Positions 5,185 through 9,172 of a stretch of DNA of 11,205 nucleotides are shown here, in pieces (position 1 is the first letter of the stretch; each line of letters opens with the position of its first letter). Below the pieces are notes generated by a model. It ran no database searches, was not told the origin of the DNA, and worked only from the letters and a program-made list of their open reading frames with translations. Source of the DNA: an uncultured Oscillospiraceae bacterium. GTDB lineage: Bacteria > Bacillota > Clostridia > Oscillospirales > Oscillospiraceae. The stretch covers positions 1 through 11,205 of the forward strand of contig CAJTPV010000059.1 of NCBI GenBank assembly GCA_910578505.1, given 5' to 3'. A program made the position numbers and the translations under genes.

Positions 5185-5211
5185 CCTGCTTTATTCGGAG
5201 GCAGGTCTTTT
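5185..5211 (+). terminator. Possible terminator after the XRE gene
   Basis: CCTGC (5185-5189) and GCAGG (5201-5205) form a short stem with an 11-nt loop followed by TCTTTT. GCAGG at 5171-5175 can compete for the same arm. Weak. Confidence 0.3.
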
Positions 5212-5226
5212 CCTATGAAATAATGA

Positions 5227-5255
5227 TTTACTTTTGCACCCAAGTAGAGTATACT
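5227..5255 (+). promoter_or_regulatory. Promoter of the MFS exporter
   Basis: TTTACT (5227-5232), 17-bp spacer, TATACT (5250-5255). Transcription from about 5262 would give a leader of about 120 nt that carries a leader peptide and a hairpin. Confidence 0.6.
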
Positions 5256-5294
5256 ATAGCAACCATCATGCATTTTACCAATGGAGTGAACAAA

Positions 5295-5321
5295 ATGAGT
5301 CTTTATCCCGCACGGCATTGA
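5295..5321 (+). CDS. Leader peptide MSLYPARH of the exporter gene
   Basis: An 8-codon frame, ATG 5295-5297 to TGA 5319-5321, encoding MSLYPARH. GGAG (5283-5286) lies 8 nt before the ATG, a better ribosome site than that of many real genes. An in-frame ATG at 5268 would make a 17-residue version but has no ribosome site. The last codon and the stop are the first six bases of the 5' arm of the hairpin 5316-5364, so a ribosome on or at the end of this frame would open that hairpin. Short leaders before drug-resistance genes (erm, cat, mef) work by drug-induced stalling; by analogy this peptide may sense a ribosome-targeting drug. The peptide sequence itself matches no leader I can name. Confidence 0.55.
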   Translation: MSLYPARH

Positions 5322-5364
5322 TTTTTCGTGTCCGGCCCGAAAGCGCCGGAATGAAAAATCAATG
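5316..5364 (+). promoter_or_regulatory. Attenuator-like hairpin upstream of the exporter
   Basis: CATTGATTTTTC (5316-5327) and GAAAAATCAATG (5353-5364) are perfectly complementary (12 bp), with an inner TCCGGC/GCCGGA stem (5331-5336, 5345-5350) and an 8-nt loop. The exporter's ribosome site AAAGGAG begins 2 nt after the 3' arm. The stem contains the leader peptide's end in its 5' arm and an alternative exporter ATG (5351) in its 3' side. Confidence 0.65.
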
Positions 5365-5383
5365 TAAAGGAGACTATTTTTTT

Positions 5384-6643
5384 GTGAAACGACAAACACT
5401 GTGGACCTATGATTACACAGTCATAACGATAGGGAGCTTTATTTCCCTGGTGGGGAACGCCTTATCCAATTTCGCCCTCAGCCTGCTGGTATTGGACTAT
5501 ACGGGCTCAACGTTCCTGTATATGCTCTTCTCGGTGAGCTTCCAGCTGCCGGTCATGATCTGTCCGGTGCTGGCAGGGCCGTATCTGGACCGCATGAGCC
5601 GGAAAAGGGCGATCTATACCCTGGACTTCCTCTCCGCCGGGATATACGCCCTGCTGTTCCTGCTGCTGCGGGGCGGATGGTTCAGCTATGCCGGGCTGCT
5701 GGCGGTCAGCTTCCTGACCGGTGCCATTGACGGCGTTTACGTGGTGGCCTACGACAGCTTTTACCCCAACCTCATCGCCAAGGGGAATTTCCAGAAAGCG
5801 TACTCCGTCTATGGGCTGCTGGTGGATCTGTCCGGCCTGGCCAGCCCGCTGGCGGCGGTGCTCTACTACCGGCTGGGCGGCGCGGCGCCGCTGTTCGCCA
5901 TCAACGCGGTCAGCTTCCTGCTTGCCGCGTGCGCAGAGGTCACGGTCCGCTGTCAGGAGACCCACATGGACGAAGCGGCCCAGGCAGCGGCCCAGGGTGC
6001 TTTCGGGCAGTTCTGCCGGGACCTCCGGGATGGGCTGGAGTATATCCGGGGGGAGCGCGGCCTGCTGCTCATTGCCCTGTACTTCATGGCAAGCGGCCTG
6101 GCTTTCAGCGCGGAGCAGCTCCAGCTGCCCTACTTCCTCAACCACGCCGGCAGGTTTGCGGCCTGGCCGCTTTCGGCGGCGGCGCTGTACTCCGTCCTGA
6201 GCAATTTCACGACGGCGGGCCGCCTGCTGGGCGGAGCGGTCCAATACAGGCTGCACATCCCGAAGGAATGGAAGTTTTCCGCCGCGCTTTGTGTCTATAT
6301 AGCCATCAATGCGCTGTCCGGGACGCTGCTGTTCCTGCCGGTACCGCTGATGGCGGTGTGGTTCTTCCTGGACGGCGTGCTGGGCGTGACCTCCTACACC
6401 ATCCGCACAGCGGCGGTGCAGTCGTATGTGCCGGATCGCAAGAGGGCGCGGTTCAACGGGATGTTCCAGATGATCAGCTGCGTGGGCAGCGTCGTCGGGA
6501 GCCTGGCCGTCGGCGCGCTGGCGGAATTCCTGCCGGAACGGCTGATCATTGCCGCGGCAAGCGCGCTGGCCCTGGCGGGAGTGTATCGATTTATGTACCG
6601 GGGCCGGGCGTATGTGAAGGAAGTGTATAACTGGGAGGTATGA
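5384..6643 (+). CDS. Major facilitator superfamily exporter (419 aa)
   Basis: A polytopic inner-membrane transporter of the MFS, most like the proton-driven drug exporters of the DHA3/MefA group. The first helix starts around residue 12 (VITIGSFISLVGNALSNFALSLLVL). Motif A, GPYLDRMSRKR, is at residues 65-75 in the loop between helices 2 and 3. Alternating hydrophobic spans continue to the end and fit 10-12 helices, with a charged central loop around residues 190-230. The GTG at 5384 is chosen because AAAGGAG lies 11 nt upstream; ATG 5351 would add 11 residues but has no ribosome site and sits in the hairpin. Expression is probably set by the leader peptide and hairpin. Substrate cannot be deduced. 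GC-rich codon use differs from the AT-rich regulator before it. Confidence 0.9.
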   Translation: MKRQTLWTYDYTVITIGSFISLVGNALSNFALSLLVLDYTGSTFLYMLFSVSFQLPVMICPVLAGPYLDRMSRKRAIYTLDFLSAGIYALLFLLLRGGWFSYAGLLAVSFLTGAIDGVYVVAYDSFYPNLIAKGNFQKAYSVYGLLVDLSGLASPLAAVLYYRLGGAAPLFAINAVSFLLAACAEVTVRCQETHMDEAAQAAAQGAFGQFCRDLRDGLEYIRGERGLLLIALYFMASGLAFSAEQLQLPYFLNHAGRFAAWPLSAAALYSVLSNFTTAGRLLGGAVQYRLHIPKEWKFSAALCVYIAINALSGTLLFLPVPLMAVWFFLDGVLGVTSYTIRTAAVQSYVPDRKRARFNGMFQMISCVGSVVGSLAVGALAEFLPERLIIAAASALALAGVYRFMYRGRAYVKEVYNWEV

Positions 6644-6684
6644 TCCCTGCGCCGTCCGGGCAGGCGGAGATTTTGCGATAGAAA

Positions 6685-6714
6685 TTGACAAGAATCGACA
6701 CAAGAGTGTATAAT
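6685..6714 (+). promoter_or_regulatory. Toxin promoter, module A1
   Basis: TTGACA (6685-6690), 18-bp spacer, TATAAT (6709-6714): both hexamers match consensus exactly. Confidence 0.85.
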
Positions 6715-6775
6715 AAAAAAGCCGCCCGCCAGGGCGGACGGAAGGTGCGCACTGCACAAGAGGCAGGCGGTTGGT

Positions 6776-6814
6776 CCCCCATCACAGGGGGAGCCTTTTC
6801 CCCCGGAAAGGGGG
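6776..6814 (+). promoter_or_regulatory. Alternating C5/G5 blocks that hide the toxin ribosome site
   Basis: CCCCC 6776-6780, GGGGG 6787-6791, CCCCC 6800-6804 and GGGGG 6810-6814 alternate. The last G block belongs to the toxin's Shine-Dalgarno (GGGGGAG 6810-6816) and can pair with 6800-6804 (5-nt loop). The middle blocks can pair with each other instead, so the mRNA has two mutually exclusive states, site hidden or site free. Confidence 0.6.
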
Positions 6815-6822
6815 AGATGCTT

Positions 6823-6921
6823 ATGGTTACATATAGCGAGCTGTTCCAGCTTGTTATTATAATCACTGGCGTTGCCACGCTGTTCTACCAAATTGGTAGA
6901 CACACAGGCAAAAGGAAATGA
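6823..6921 (+). CDS. Holin-like type I toxin peptide (32 aa), TxpA/BsrE-like
   Basis: A small membrane peptide beginning MVTYSELFQLVIIITGVATL and ending IGRHTGKRK: a short N-terminal MxTYxxL segment, one hydrophobic span (about residues 7-24) and a strongly basic tail. This is the layout of the putative holin-like toxin family that includes B. subtilis TxpA and BsrE, which damage the membrane when not silenced by antisense RNA (family knowledge). GGGGGAG lies 6 nt before ATG 6823; an in-frame ATG at 6817 overlaps the site and is less likely. The stop codon lies in the 5' arm of the hairpin 6916-6951. Tight control is expected from the occluded ribosome site and the antisense RNA. Confidence 0.8.
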   Translation: MVTYSELFQLVIIITGVATLFYQIGRHTGKRK

Positions 6922-6951
6922 CCGCCCCCAGGCCAAGGATGACGGTCATTT
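6916..6951 (+). terminator. Stop-codon hairpin of toxin A1
   Basis: AAATGACCG (6916-6924) and CGGTCATTT (6943-6951) form a perfect 9-bp stem. The TGA stop (6919-6921) is in the 5' arm. The T-rich sequence after it (CGTGATTTT) gives modest terminator potential. The modules B1-B3 have the same arrangement. Confidence 0.6.
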
Positions 6952-7002
6952 CGTGATTTTCATCTAGGACCAACCGCTTGTTGCAGCGCCCCTTCTGTTT
7001 CT

Positions 7003-7031
7003 ATTATACGCATTGTCCCCCGTTTTGTCAA
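7003..7031 (-). promoter_or_regulatory. Antisense promoter, module A1
   Basis: On the minus strand TTGACA (7031-7026), 17-bp spacer, TATAAT (7008-7003), both consensus. Confidence 0.85.
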
Positions 7032-7071
7032 GATGGCAAAACAGGGGTTTTCCATATTTTACCGACAGAAA

Positions 7072-7199
7072 TTGACAAGAATCGGCACAAGGGTGTATAA
7101 TAAAAAAGCCGCCCGGCCAGGGCGGACGGAAGGTGCGCGCTGCACAAGAGGCAGGCGGTTGGTCCCCCATCACAGGTGGAGCCTTTTCCCCCAGAAAGG
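7072..7199 (+). pseudogene. Module A2: toxin locus truncated by an insertion sequence
   Basis: This copy matches A1 closely from its promoter (TTGACA 7072-7077, 18-bp spacer, TATAAT 7096-7101) through the 5' UTR to CCCCCAGAAAGG, where identity stops at 7199/7200. It therefore keeps a perfect promoter, the leader and the antisense-type terminator (7102-7125), but has lost the ribosome site, toxin frame, stop hairpin and antisense promoter. Sequence to the right is IS4-type transposase DNA. The remaining promoter should still fire towards the transposase remnant. CGCGCTGCA here against CGCACTGCA in A1 shows independent drift. Confidence 0.75.
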
Positions 7200-7710
7200 C
7201 AATGTCATTAAGTTAGCGGCGATGCATAAGGTGGCGCAAGGGAGAAACATTTCATTTCTGGAAATAACAGCTTCAACATCGGGTGGAGACACATTACCAA
7301 GAAAGAATTGCCTGCAAACATGGACAGCGACAGTAAAATTAGCCTTACAGGCATATTTATTGTCAGCTTTATAGAGGATTACGGGAGAGGTAATCAATTC
7401 GGTAAAGTTGTACATGATAAGTCTGGCAAAGATTTCCTGGTAAATGTGCTCCACTTTTTTAGCGTGAAAATGCAGCAAGCCAACTGTGTATTTGAGTTGC
7501 CGGAAAGAGGATTCAATGCCCCAGCGCATAGCATAGAGCTTCTTGAGTTCATGGGGAGGGAAATCAGCGGCATCCAAATTGGTAATCACGGTTTCAAAGG
7601 AATCATCTGTGATTTTGAAGCGCACGATTCGGAAGAGGAGATTGTAAAACACCGGTGGATCATGCTTGCGGTTCTTTTTGGGAAGGAAGTCAAAACATTG
7701 GCTGGAAGAA
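7170..7710 (-). pseudogene. IS4-type transposase, C-terminal fragment
   Basis: The fragment keeps the C-terminal catalytic part of a DDE transposase: LYAMRWGIESSFRQLK has the IS4 signature Y-(2)-R-(3)-E-(6)-K, which carries the catalytic Glu. It starts around FDFLPKKNRKHDPP, so the N-terminal half with both catalytic Asp residues is absent and the product cannot be active. The open frame runs on beyond the IS end into module A2 and stops at 7170. It also continues upstream to 7868 through unrelated sequence, an accident of the junction. Confidence 0.75.
7200..7710 (-). mobile_element. IS4-family insertion sequence remnant
   Basis: One end is placed at 7200 by the loss of A1/A2 identity; the IS begins there with CAATGTCATTAAGTTAG. 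The other end is missing: transposase similarity fades near 7700-7720, where a fragment of an XRE gene begins. Only about 0.5 kb remains of an element that is normally 1.4 kb or more. I could not recognise matching terminal repeats or a target duplication because one end is lost. Confidence 0.65.
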
Positions 7711-7721
7711 ATAGATCTATA

Positions 7722-7784
7722 TACTTCGGAGTAACAACTGATTATTTGCTTGGTCGTTCCAATCAGGGCGGGCCAATGGATTAA
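7722..7784 (+). pseudogene. 3' fragment of an XRE regulator gene
   Basis: The last 20 codons, YFGVTTDYLLGRSNQGGPMD, match the C-terminal part of the complete XRE protein encoded just downstream (YFGVTTDYLLGRSDEGGPD), with many silent differences. Everything upstream is replaced by the IS remnant. There is no start. It indicates that a second, diverged regulator of the same family was once here. Confidence 0.75.
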
Positions 7785-7897
7785 TGCACAAAAGCTGTAC
7801 GCTGTACAAGGAATCTGACAATTAAAACAAGAAGACCTCCCGGTATTATGTTTACGCCCATTATACACATTATGCCATATGGTGTCGAGAGGTGCCC
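7785..7897. other. Upstream region of the XRE gene
   Basis: No gene is seen. The region contains a tandem GCTGTAC repeat (7794-7807) and AT-rich TATTAT and TATACA boxes near 7843 and 7864 that could serve as -10 elements, but no convincing -35. The promoter of the regulator should be here. Confidence 0.3.
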
Positions 7898-8173
7898 ATG
7901 AAAAATTACGAAGAGCTGAAAAATTTTTCTGTCCGATTGAAGTCGTTACGAAAGCGGCATAAGATTAAGCAGAGTGAAATAGCAAATTTTTTGGATTGTA
8001 CAGAAAATCACTACCAAAAAATAGAATATGGGCAGGTAAATATTCATGCTATCACTCTGATGATTTTAGCGGACTATTTCGGTGTAACCACCGACTATCT
8101 GCTGGGCCGCTCCGATGAGGGCGGGCCCGATGCAGCAAAAAAGCCGCCTGAAAAACCAGACGGCGAAATTTGA
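7898..8173 (+). CDS. XRE-family HTH regulator (91 aa)
   Basis: A Cro/C1-type DNA-binding protein. Residues about 9-66 carry the family pattern: FSVRLKSLRKRHKIKQSEIANFL, then ENHYQKIEYGQ (recognition helix and following turn), then the typical ILADYFGVTTDYLLGRSD. A Pro/Lys-rich tail follows. ATG 7898 is preceded by GAGG at 5 nt; a GTG at 7892 overlaps that site. The gene is AT-rich at the 5' end and GC-rich at the 3' end. Its last codons also encode a minus-strand terminator (8137-8164), and its stop codon overlaps the -35 of the B1 toxin promoter, so the B array begins directly on this gene. It may regulate itself or the modules; no operator is identifiable. Confidence 0.9.
   Translation: MKNYEELKNFSVRLKSLRKRHKIKQSEIANFLDCTENHYQKIEYGQVNIHAITLMILADYFGVTTDYLLGRSDEGGPDAAKKPPEKPDGEI
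8137..8164 (-). terminator. Minus-strand terminator inside the XRE gene
   Basis: On the minus strand GCCGTCTG (8164-8157) pairs with CAGGCGGC (8150-8143), 8 pairs with one G-U, followed by six U (complement of 8137-8142). It sits where an antisense RNA leaving module B1 would need to stop and resembles the terminators of A1 and A2 in sequence. Confidence 0.75.
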
Positions 8174-8198
8174 CAAACCGCAGTGCTTGCCATATAAT
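8170..8198 (+). promoter_or_regulatory. Toxin promoter, module B1
   Basis: TTGACA (8170-8175), 17-bp spacer, TATAAT (8193-8198). The -35 overlaps the XRE stop codon. The spacer contains CAGTGCTT, inverted at 8243-8250. Confidence 0.85.
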
Positions 8199-8204
8199 AG
8201 ACAA

Positions 8205-8235
8205 GCCGGACCCGAAACCAACGGACGGGCGAGGC
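8205..8235 (+). other. 5' stem-loop of the B1 toxin mRNA
   Basis: GCC (8205-8207) with GGC (8233-8235) and CCCG (8211-8214) with CGGG (8226-8229). In B3 the loop is shortened to AAAA but both stems remain (8944-8947/8966-8969 and 8951-8954/8959-8962), supporting a real RNA structure at the transcript's 5' end. Confidence 0.55.
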
Positions 8236-8271
8236 CAGAAGGAAGCACTGTTGCATAAAAGGCGGTTAGCC

Positions 8272-8308
8272 CACTTTCCCAAAGCAGGATTCTGACAGAG
8301 GGGAGGTG
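8272..8308 (+). promoter_or_regulatory. Ribosome-site-masking hairpin, module B1
   Basis: CACTTTCCC (8272-8280) pairs with GGGGAGGTG (8300-8308), nine pairs with two G-U, hiding the Shine-Dalgarno GGAGG of the toxin. Confidence 0.65.
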
Positions 8309-8314
8309 AGGTGC

Positions 8315-8401
8315 ATGTGGAAAGAGCGCGTATTACGAGTCCTTTTAACGATTGCATTCGCAGTCTGGACTATCATGTGTTTGACTACATATGCGTGTTG
8401 A
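8315..8401 (+). CDS. Predicted type I toxin peptide, copy B1 (28 aa)
   Basis: Starts MWKERVLRVLLTIAFA and ends in TTYAC. A charged N-terminus (K3, E4, R5, R8) is followed by one hydrophobic span (about 9-24), the shape of a membrane-acting small toxin. GGGGAGGTG precedes ATG 8315 (GGAGG ends 8 nt before it). The three copies differ mainly by silent or conservative changes (Val/Ile/Met, Ile/Val), which indicates selection on the peptide. I do not recognise the family; it is unlike the holin-like toxin in module A1. The TGA stop lies in a hairpin arm (8397-8405 with 8421-8429). A structural or regulatory small membrane protein is the alternative. Confidence 0.7.
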   Translation: MWKERVLRVLLTIAFAVWTIMCLTTYAC

Positions 8402-8440
8402 CCGCCCGGACGTCACCCGAGCGGTCAACGAATGTTGATC
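8397..8440 (+). promoter_or_regulatory. Three-arm stop-codon switch, module B1
   Basis: Arm a GTTGACCGC (8397-8405, contains the stop) pairs with arm b GCGGTCAAC (8421-8429). Arm c GTTGATC (8434-8440) can instead pair with the end of b (GGTCAAC, 8423-8429) over seven positions with one G-U. The two hairpins exclude each other. No U run follows. Confidence 0.6.
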
Positions 8441-8484
8441 GATAGCGTGGGCTGACCGCCATGCAGCGGTGCCCTTCTGCTTTT

Positions 8485-8513
8485 ATTATAATCACAGTTC
8501 CCCGCTTTGTCAA
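8485..8513 (-). promoter_or_regulatory. Antisense promoter, module B1
   Basis: On the minus strand TTGACA (8513-8508), 17-bp spacer, TATAAT (8490-8485). Confidence 0.85.
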
Positions 8514-8539
8514 GATGGGGATTTACTAAAAACAAATGT

Positions 8540-8568
8540 TTGACAAACCGCAGTGCTTGTCGTATAAT
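8540..8568 (+). promoter_or_regulatory. Toxin promoter, module B2
   Basis: TTGACA (8540-8545), 17-bp spacer, TATAAT (8563-8568). Confidence 0.85.
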
Positions 8569-8641
8569 AGACAAGCCGGACCCGAAACCAACGGACGGGC
8601 GAGGCCAGAAGGAAGCACTGTTGCATAAAAGGCGGTTGGCC

Positions 8642-8678
8642 CACTTTCCCAAAGCAGGATTCTGACAGAGGGGAGGTG
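8642..8678 (+). promoter_or_regulatory. Ribosome-site-masking hairpin, module B2
   Basis: CACTTTCCC (8642-8650) pairs with GGGGAGGTG (8670-8678), as in B1. Confidence 0.6.
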
Positions 8679-8684
8679 AGGTGC

Positions 8685-8771
8685 ATGTGGAAAGAACGCA
8701 TATTACGAGTCCTTTTAACGATTGCATTCGCAATCTGGACCATCGTATGTTTGACTACATATGCGTGTTAG
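8685..8771 (+). CDS. Predicted type I toxin peptide, copy B2 (28 aa)
   Basis: Starts MWKERILRVLLTIAFAIWT and ends VCLTTYAC. Relative to B1 it differs at residues 6 (Ile), 17 (Ile) and 21 (Val), all conservative within the hydrophobic span, and has TAG in place of TGA as stop. The ribosome site and spacing are the same as in B1. The stop change is matched by a change in the opposite hairpin arm (8791-8799), so the fold is kept. Likely membrane-acting toxin by architecture; no known family recognised. Confidence 0.7.
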   Translation: MWKERILRVLLTIAFAIWTIVCLTTYAC

Positions 8772-8810
8772 CCGCCCGGCTGGACCCCGAGCGGCTAACC
8801 TAAGTTAGTC
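8767..8810 (+). promoter_or_regulatory. Three-arm stop-codon switch, module B2
   Basis: Arm a GTTAGCCGC (8767-8775), arm b GCGGCTAAC (8791-8799), arm c GTTAGTC (8804-8810). All three arms carry the change from GA to AG that distinguishes B2 from B1, and both alternative pairings are preserved. Confidence 0.65.
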
Positions 8811-8854
8811 CGTATCTTGGGCTGATTGCCATGCAGCAGTGCCCTTCTGCGTTT

Positions 8855-8883
8855 ATTATATACACCTATCCCCTCGTTGTCAA
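8855..8883 (-). promoter_or_regulatory. Antisense promoter, module B2
   Basis: On the minus strand TTGACA (8883-8878), 17-bp spacer, TATAAT (8860-8855). Confidence 0.85.
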
Positions 8884-8909
8884 GATGGGGATTTATTAAA
8901 AACAAACGT

Positions 8910-8938
8910 TTGACAAACCGCAGTGCTTGCTGTATAAT
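8910..8938 (+). promoter_or_regulatory. Toxin promoter, module B3
   Basis: TTGACA (8910-8915), 17-bp spacer, TATAAT (8933-8938). Confidence 0.85.
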
Positions 8939-9004
8939 AGACAGGCCGAACCCGAAAACGGGCGAGGCCGGAAGAAAGCACTGTTGCATAAAAGGCGGTT
9001 GGCC

Positions 9005-9040
9005 CACCTGCTCCTCGGCAAAATCCAATGAGGGGAGGTG
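9005..9040 (+). promoter_or_regulatory. Ribosome-site-masking hairpin, module B3
   Basis: CACCT-G-CTCCTC (9005-9016) pairs with GAGGGG-AGGTG (9030-9040), eleven pairs with one bulged G and one G-U. The sequence differs from B1/B2 on both sides of the stem and in the loop, but the pairing is kept. Confidence 0.65.
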
Positions 9041-9046
9041 AAACGG

Positions 9047-9133
9047 ATGTGGAAAGAACGCATGCTGCGAGTCCTCTTAACGGTTGTATTTGCAATCTGG
9101 ACAATGCACTGTTTGATTACATATGCGTGTTAG
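9047..9133 (+). CDS. Predicted type I toxin peptide, copy B3 (28 aa)
   Basis: Starts MWKERMLRVLLTVVFAIWT and ends CLITYAC. It is the most diverged copy, with Met6, Val13-Val14, Met20-His21 and Ile24; length, the MWKER start, LRVLLT, Trp18 and the TYAC end are conserved. GGGGAGGTG lies upstream of ATG 9047 as in the other copies, with the 6 nt after it changed. The stop is TAG, inside the hairpin 9129-9161. His21 within the hydrophobic span is unusual for a membrane helix and may reflect drift in one of several redundant copies. Confidence 0.7.
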   Translation: MWKERMLRVLLTVVFAIWTMHCLITYAC

Positions 9134-9172
9134 CCGCCCGGACGGCACCCGAGCGGCTAACGGAACGTTAGC
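9129..9172 (+). promoter_or_regulatory. Three-arm stop-codon switch, module B3
   Basis: Arm a GTTAGCCGC (9129-9137) pairs with b GCGGCTAAC (9153-9161); alternatively GCTAACG (9156-9162) pairs with CGTTAGC (9166-9172), seven Watson-Crick pairs around a 3-nt loop. Confidence 0.65.

Larger units (their letters stand above)
6764..6980 (+). other. Long-range 5'-3' pairing in the A1 toxin mRNA
   Basis: CAGGCGGTTGGTCC (6764-6777) can pair over all 14 positions (one G-U) with GGACCAACCGCTTG (6967-6980). End-to-end pairing that keeps the mRNA translationally silent is a known property of type I toxin mRNAs. Confidence 0.6.
6715..6996 (-). ncRNA. Predicted antisense antitoxin RNA of module A1
   Basis: Transcription from the leftward promoter at 7003-7031 would start near 6996 and run through the whole toxin gene. 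On that strand CCGCCC/GGGCGG (6737-6732 with 6727-6722, 4-nt loop) followed by a U run (complement of 6715-6720) is an intrinsic terminator, predicting an RNA of about 280 nt fully complementary to the toxin mRNA. The arrangement resembles txpA/ratA of Bacillus subtilis. Ends are predicted by eye only. Confidence 0.6.
6685..7031. repeat. Module A1: intact type I toxin-antitoxin locus
   Basis: A 347-bp unit bounded by a rightward promoter (TTGACA 6685) and a leftward promoter (TGTCAA ending at 7031). It contains the holin-like toxin gene, a Shine-Dalgarno-sequestering hairpin, a stop-codon hairpin and 14-pair complementarity between the 5' and 3' parts. A partial second copy (A2) begins 387 bp further on. 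Confidence 0.8.
8245..8472 (+). other. Long-range 5'-3' pairing in the B1 toxin mRNA
   Basis: The left arm 8245-8273 (GCACTGTTGCAT, AAAA bulge, GGCGGTTAGCCCA) pairs with the right arm 8448-8472 (TGGGCTGACCGCC, ATGCAGCGGTGC) over 25 positions, with three G-U. The left arm overlaps by two bases the segment that masks the ribosome site. Confidence 0.65.
8181..8478 (-). ncRNA. Predicted antisense antitoxin RNA of module B1
   Basis: It would start near 8478 from the promoter at 8485-8513 and cover the toxin gene. A compound stem CAGTGCTT/AAGCACTG (8250-8243 with 8188-8181) enclosing the 5' hairpin may mark its 3' end; otherwise it would run to the terminator at 8137. Its 5' segment repeats almost exactly the 5' UTR arm of the toxin mRNA (GCAC..TGCAT..GGCGGTCAGCCCA), so it can compete for the mRNA's 3' arm. 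Ends are predicted by eye. Confidence 0.55.
8615..8842 (+). other. Long-range 5'-3' pairing in the B2 toxin mRNA
   Basis: The left arm 8615-8643 pairs with the right arm 8818-8842. The right arm has changed to TGGGCTGATTGCC ATGCAGCAGTGC, yet all 25 positions still pair in the plus-strand RNA because the changes give G-U or A-U pairs. Confidence 0.65.
8551..8848 (-). ncRNA. Predicted antisense antitoxin RNA of module B2
   Basis: It would start near 8848 and cover the B2 toxin gene. The CAGTGCTT/AAGCACTG stem (8551-8558, 8613-8620) is the only candidate for a 3' end; no U-tract terminator lies between B1 and B2, so readthrough into B1 is possible. Confidence 0.5.

Noticed and set aside
5150..5218. 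A 22-codon frame overlapping the XRE stop (ATGA)
   Set aside because: It has no separate ribosome site and an unremarkable sequence, and it overlaps a possible terminator; I cannot support it as a gene.
5268..5321. A 17-codon version of the exporter leader peptide
   Set aside because: The upstream ATG has no ribosome site, whereas the internal ATG at 5295 has GGAG at the right distance.
5507..6757. A 416-codon open frame on the minus strand across the MFS gene
   Set aside because: It is a shadow of the GC-rich exporter gene: low-complexity, rich in Arg, Gln and His, with no ribosome site, whereas the plus-strand frame has MFS motifs and hydrophobic periodicity.
7308..7784. A 158-codon plus-strand frame ending in the XRE fragment
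   Set aside because: Most of it is antisense to the transposase remnant; only its last 20 codons are homologous to the XRE protein, so it is a chance fusion.
7711..7868. N-terminal extension of the transposase frame
   Set aside because: This stretch is antisense to the XRE fragment and intergenic DNA and has no transposase character.
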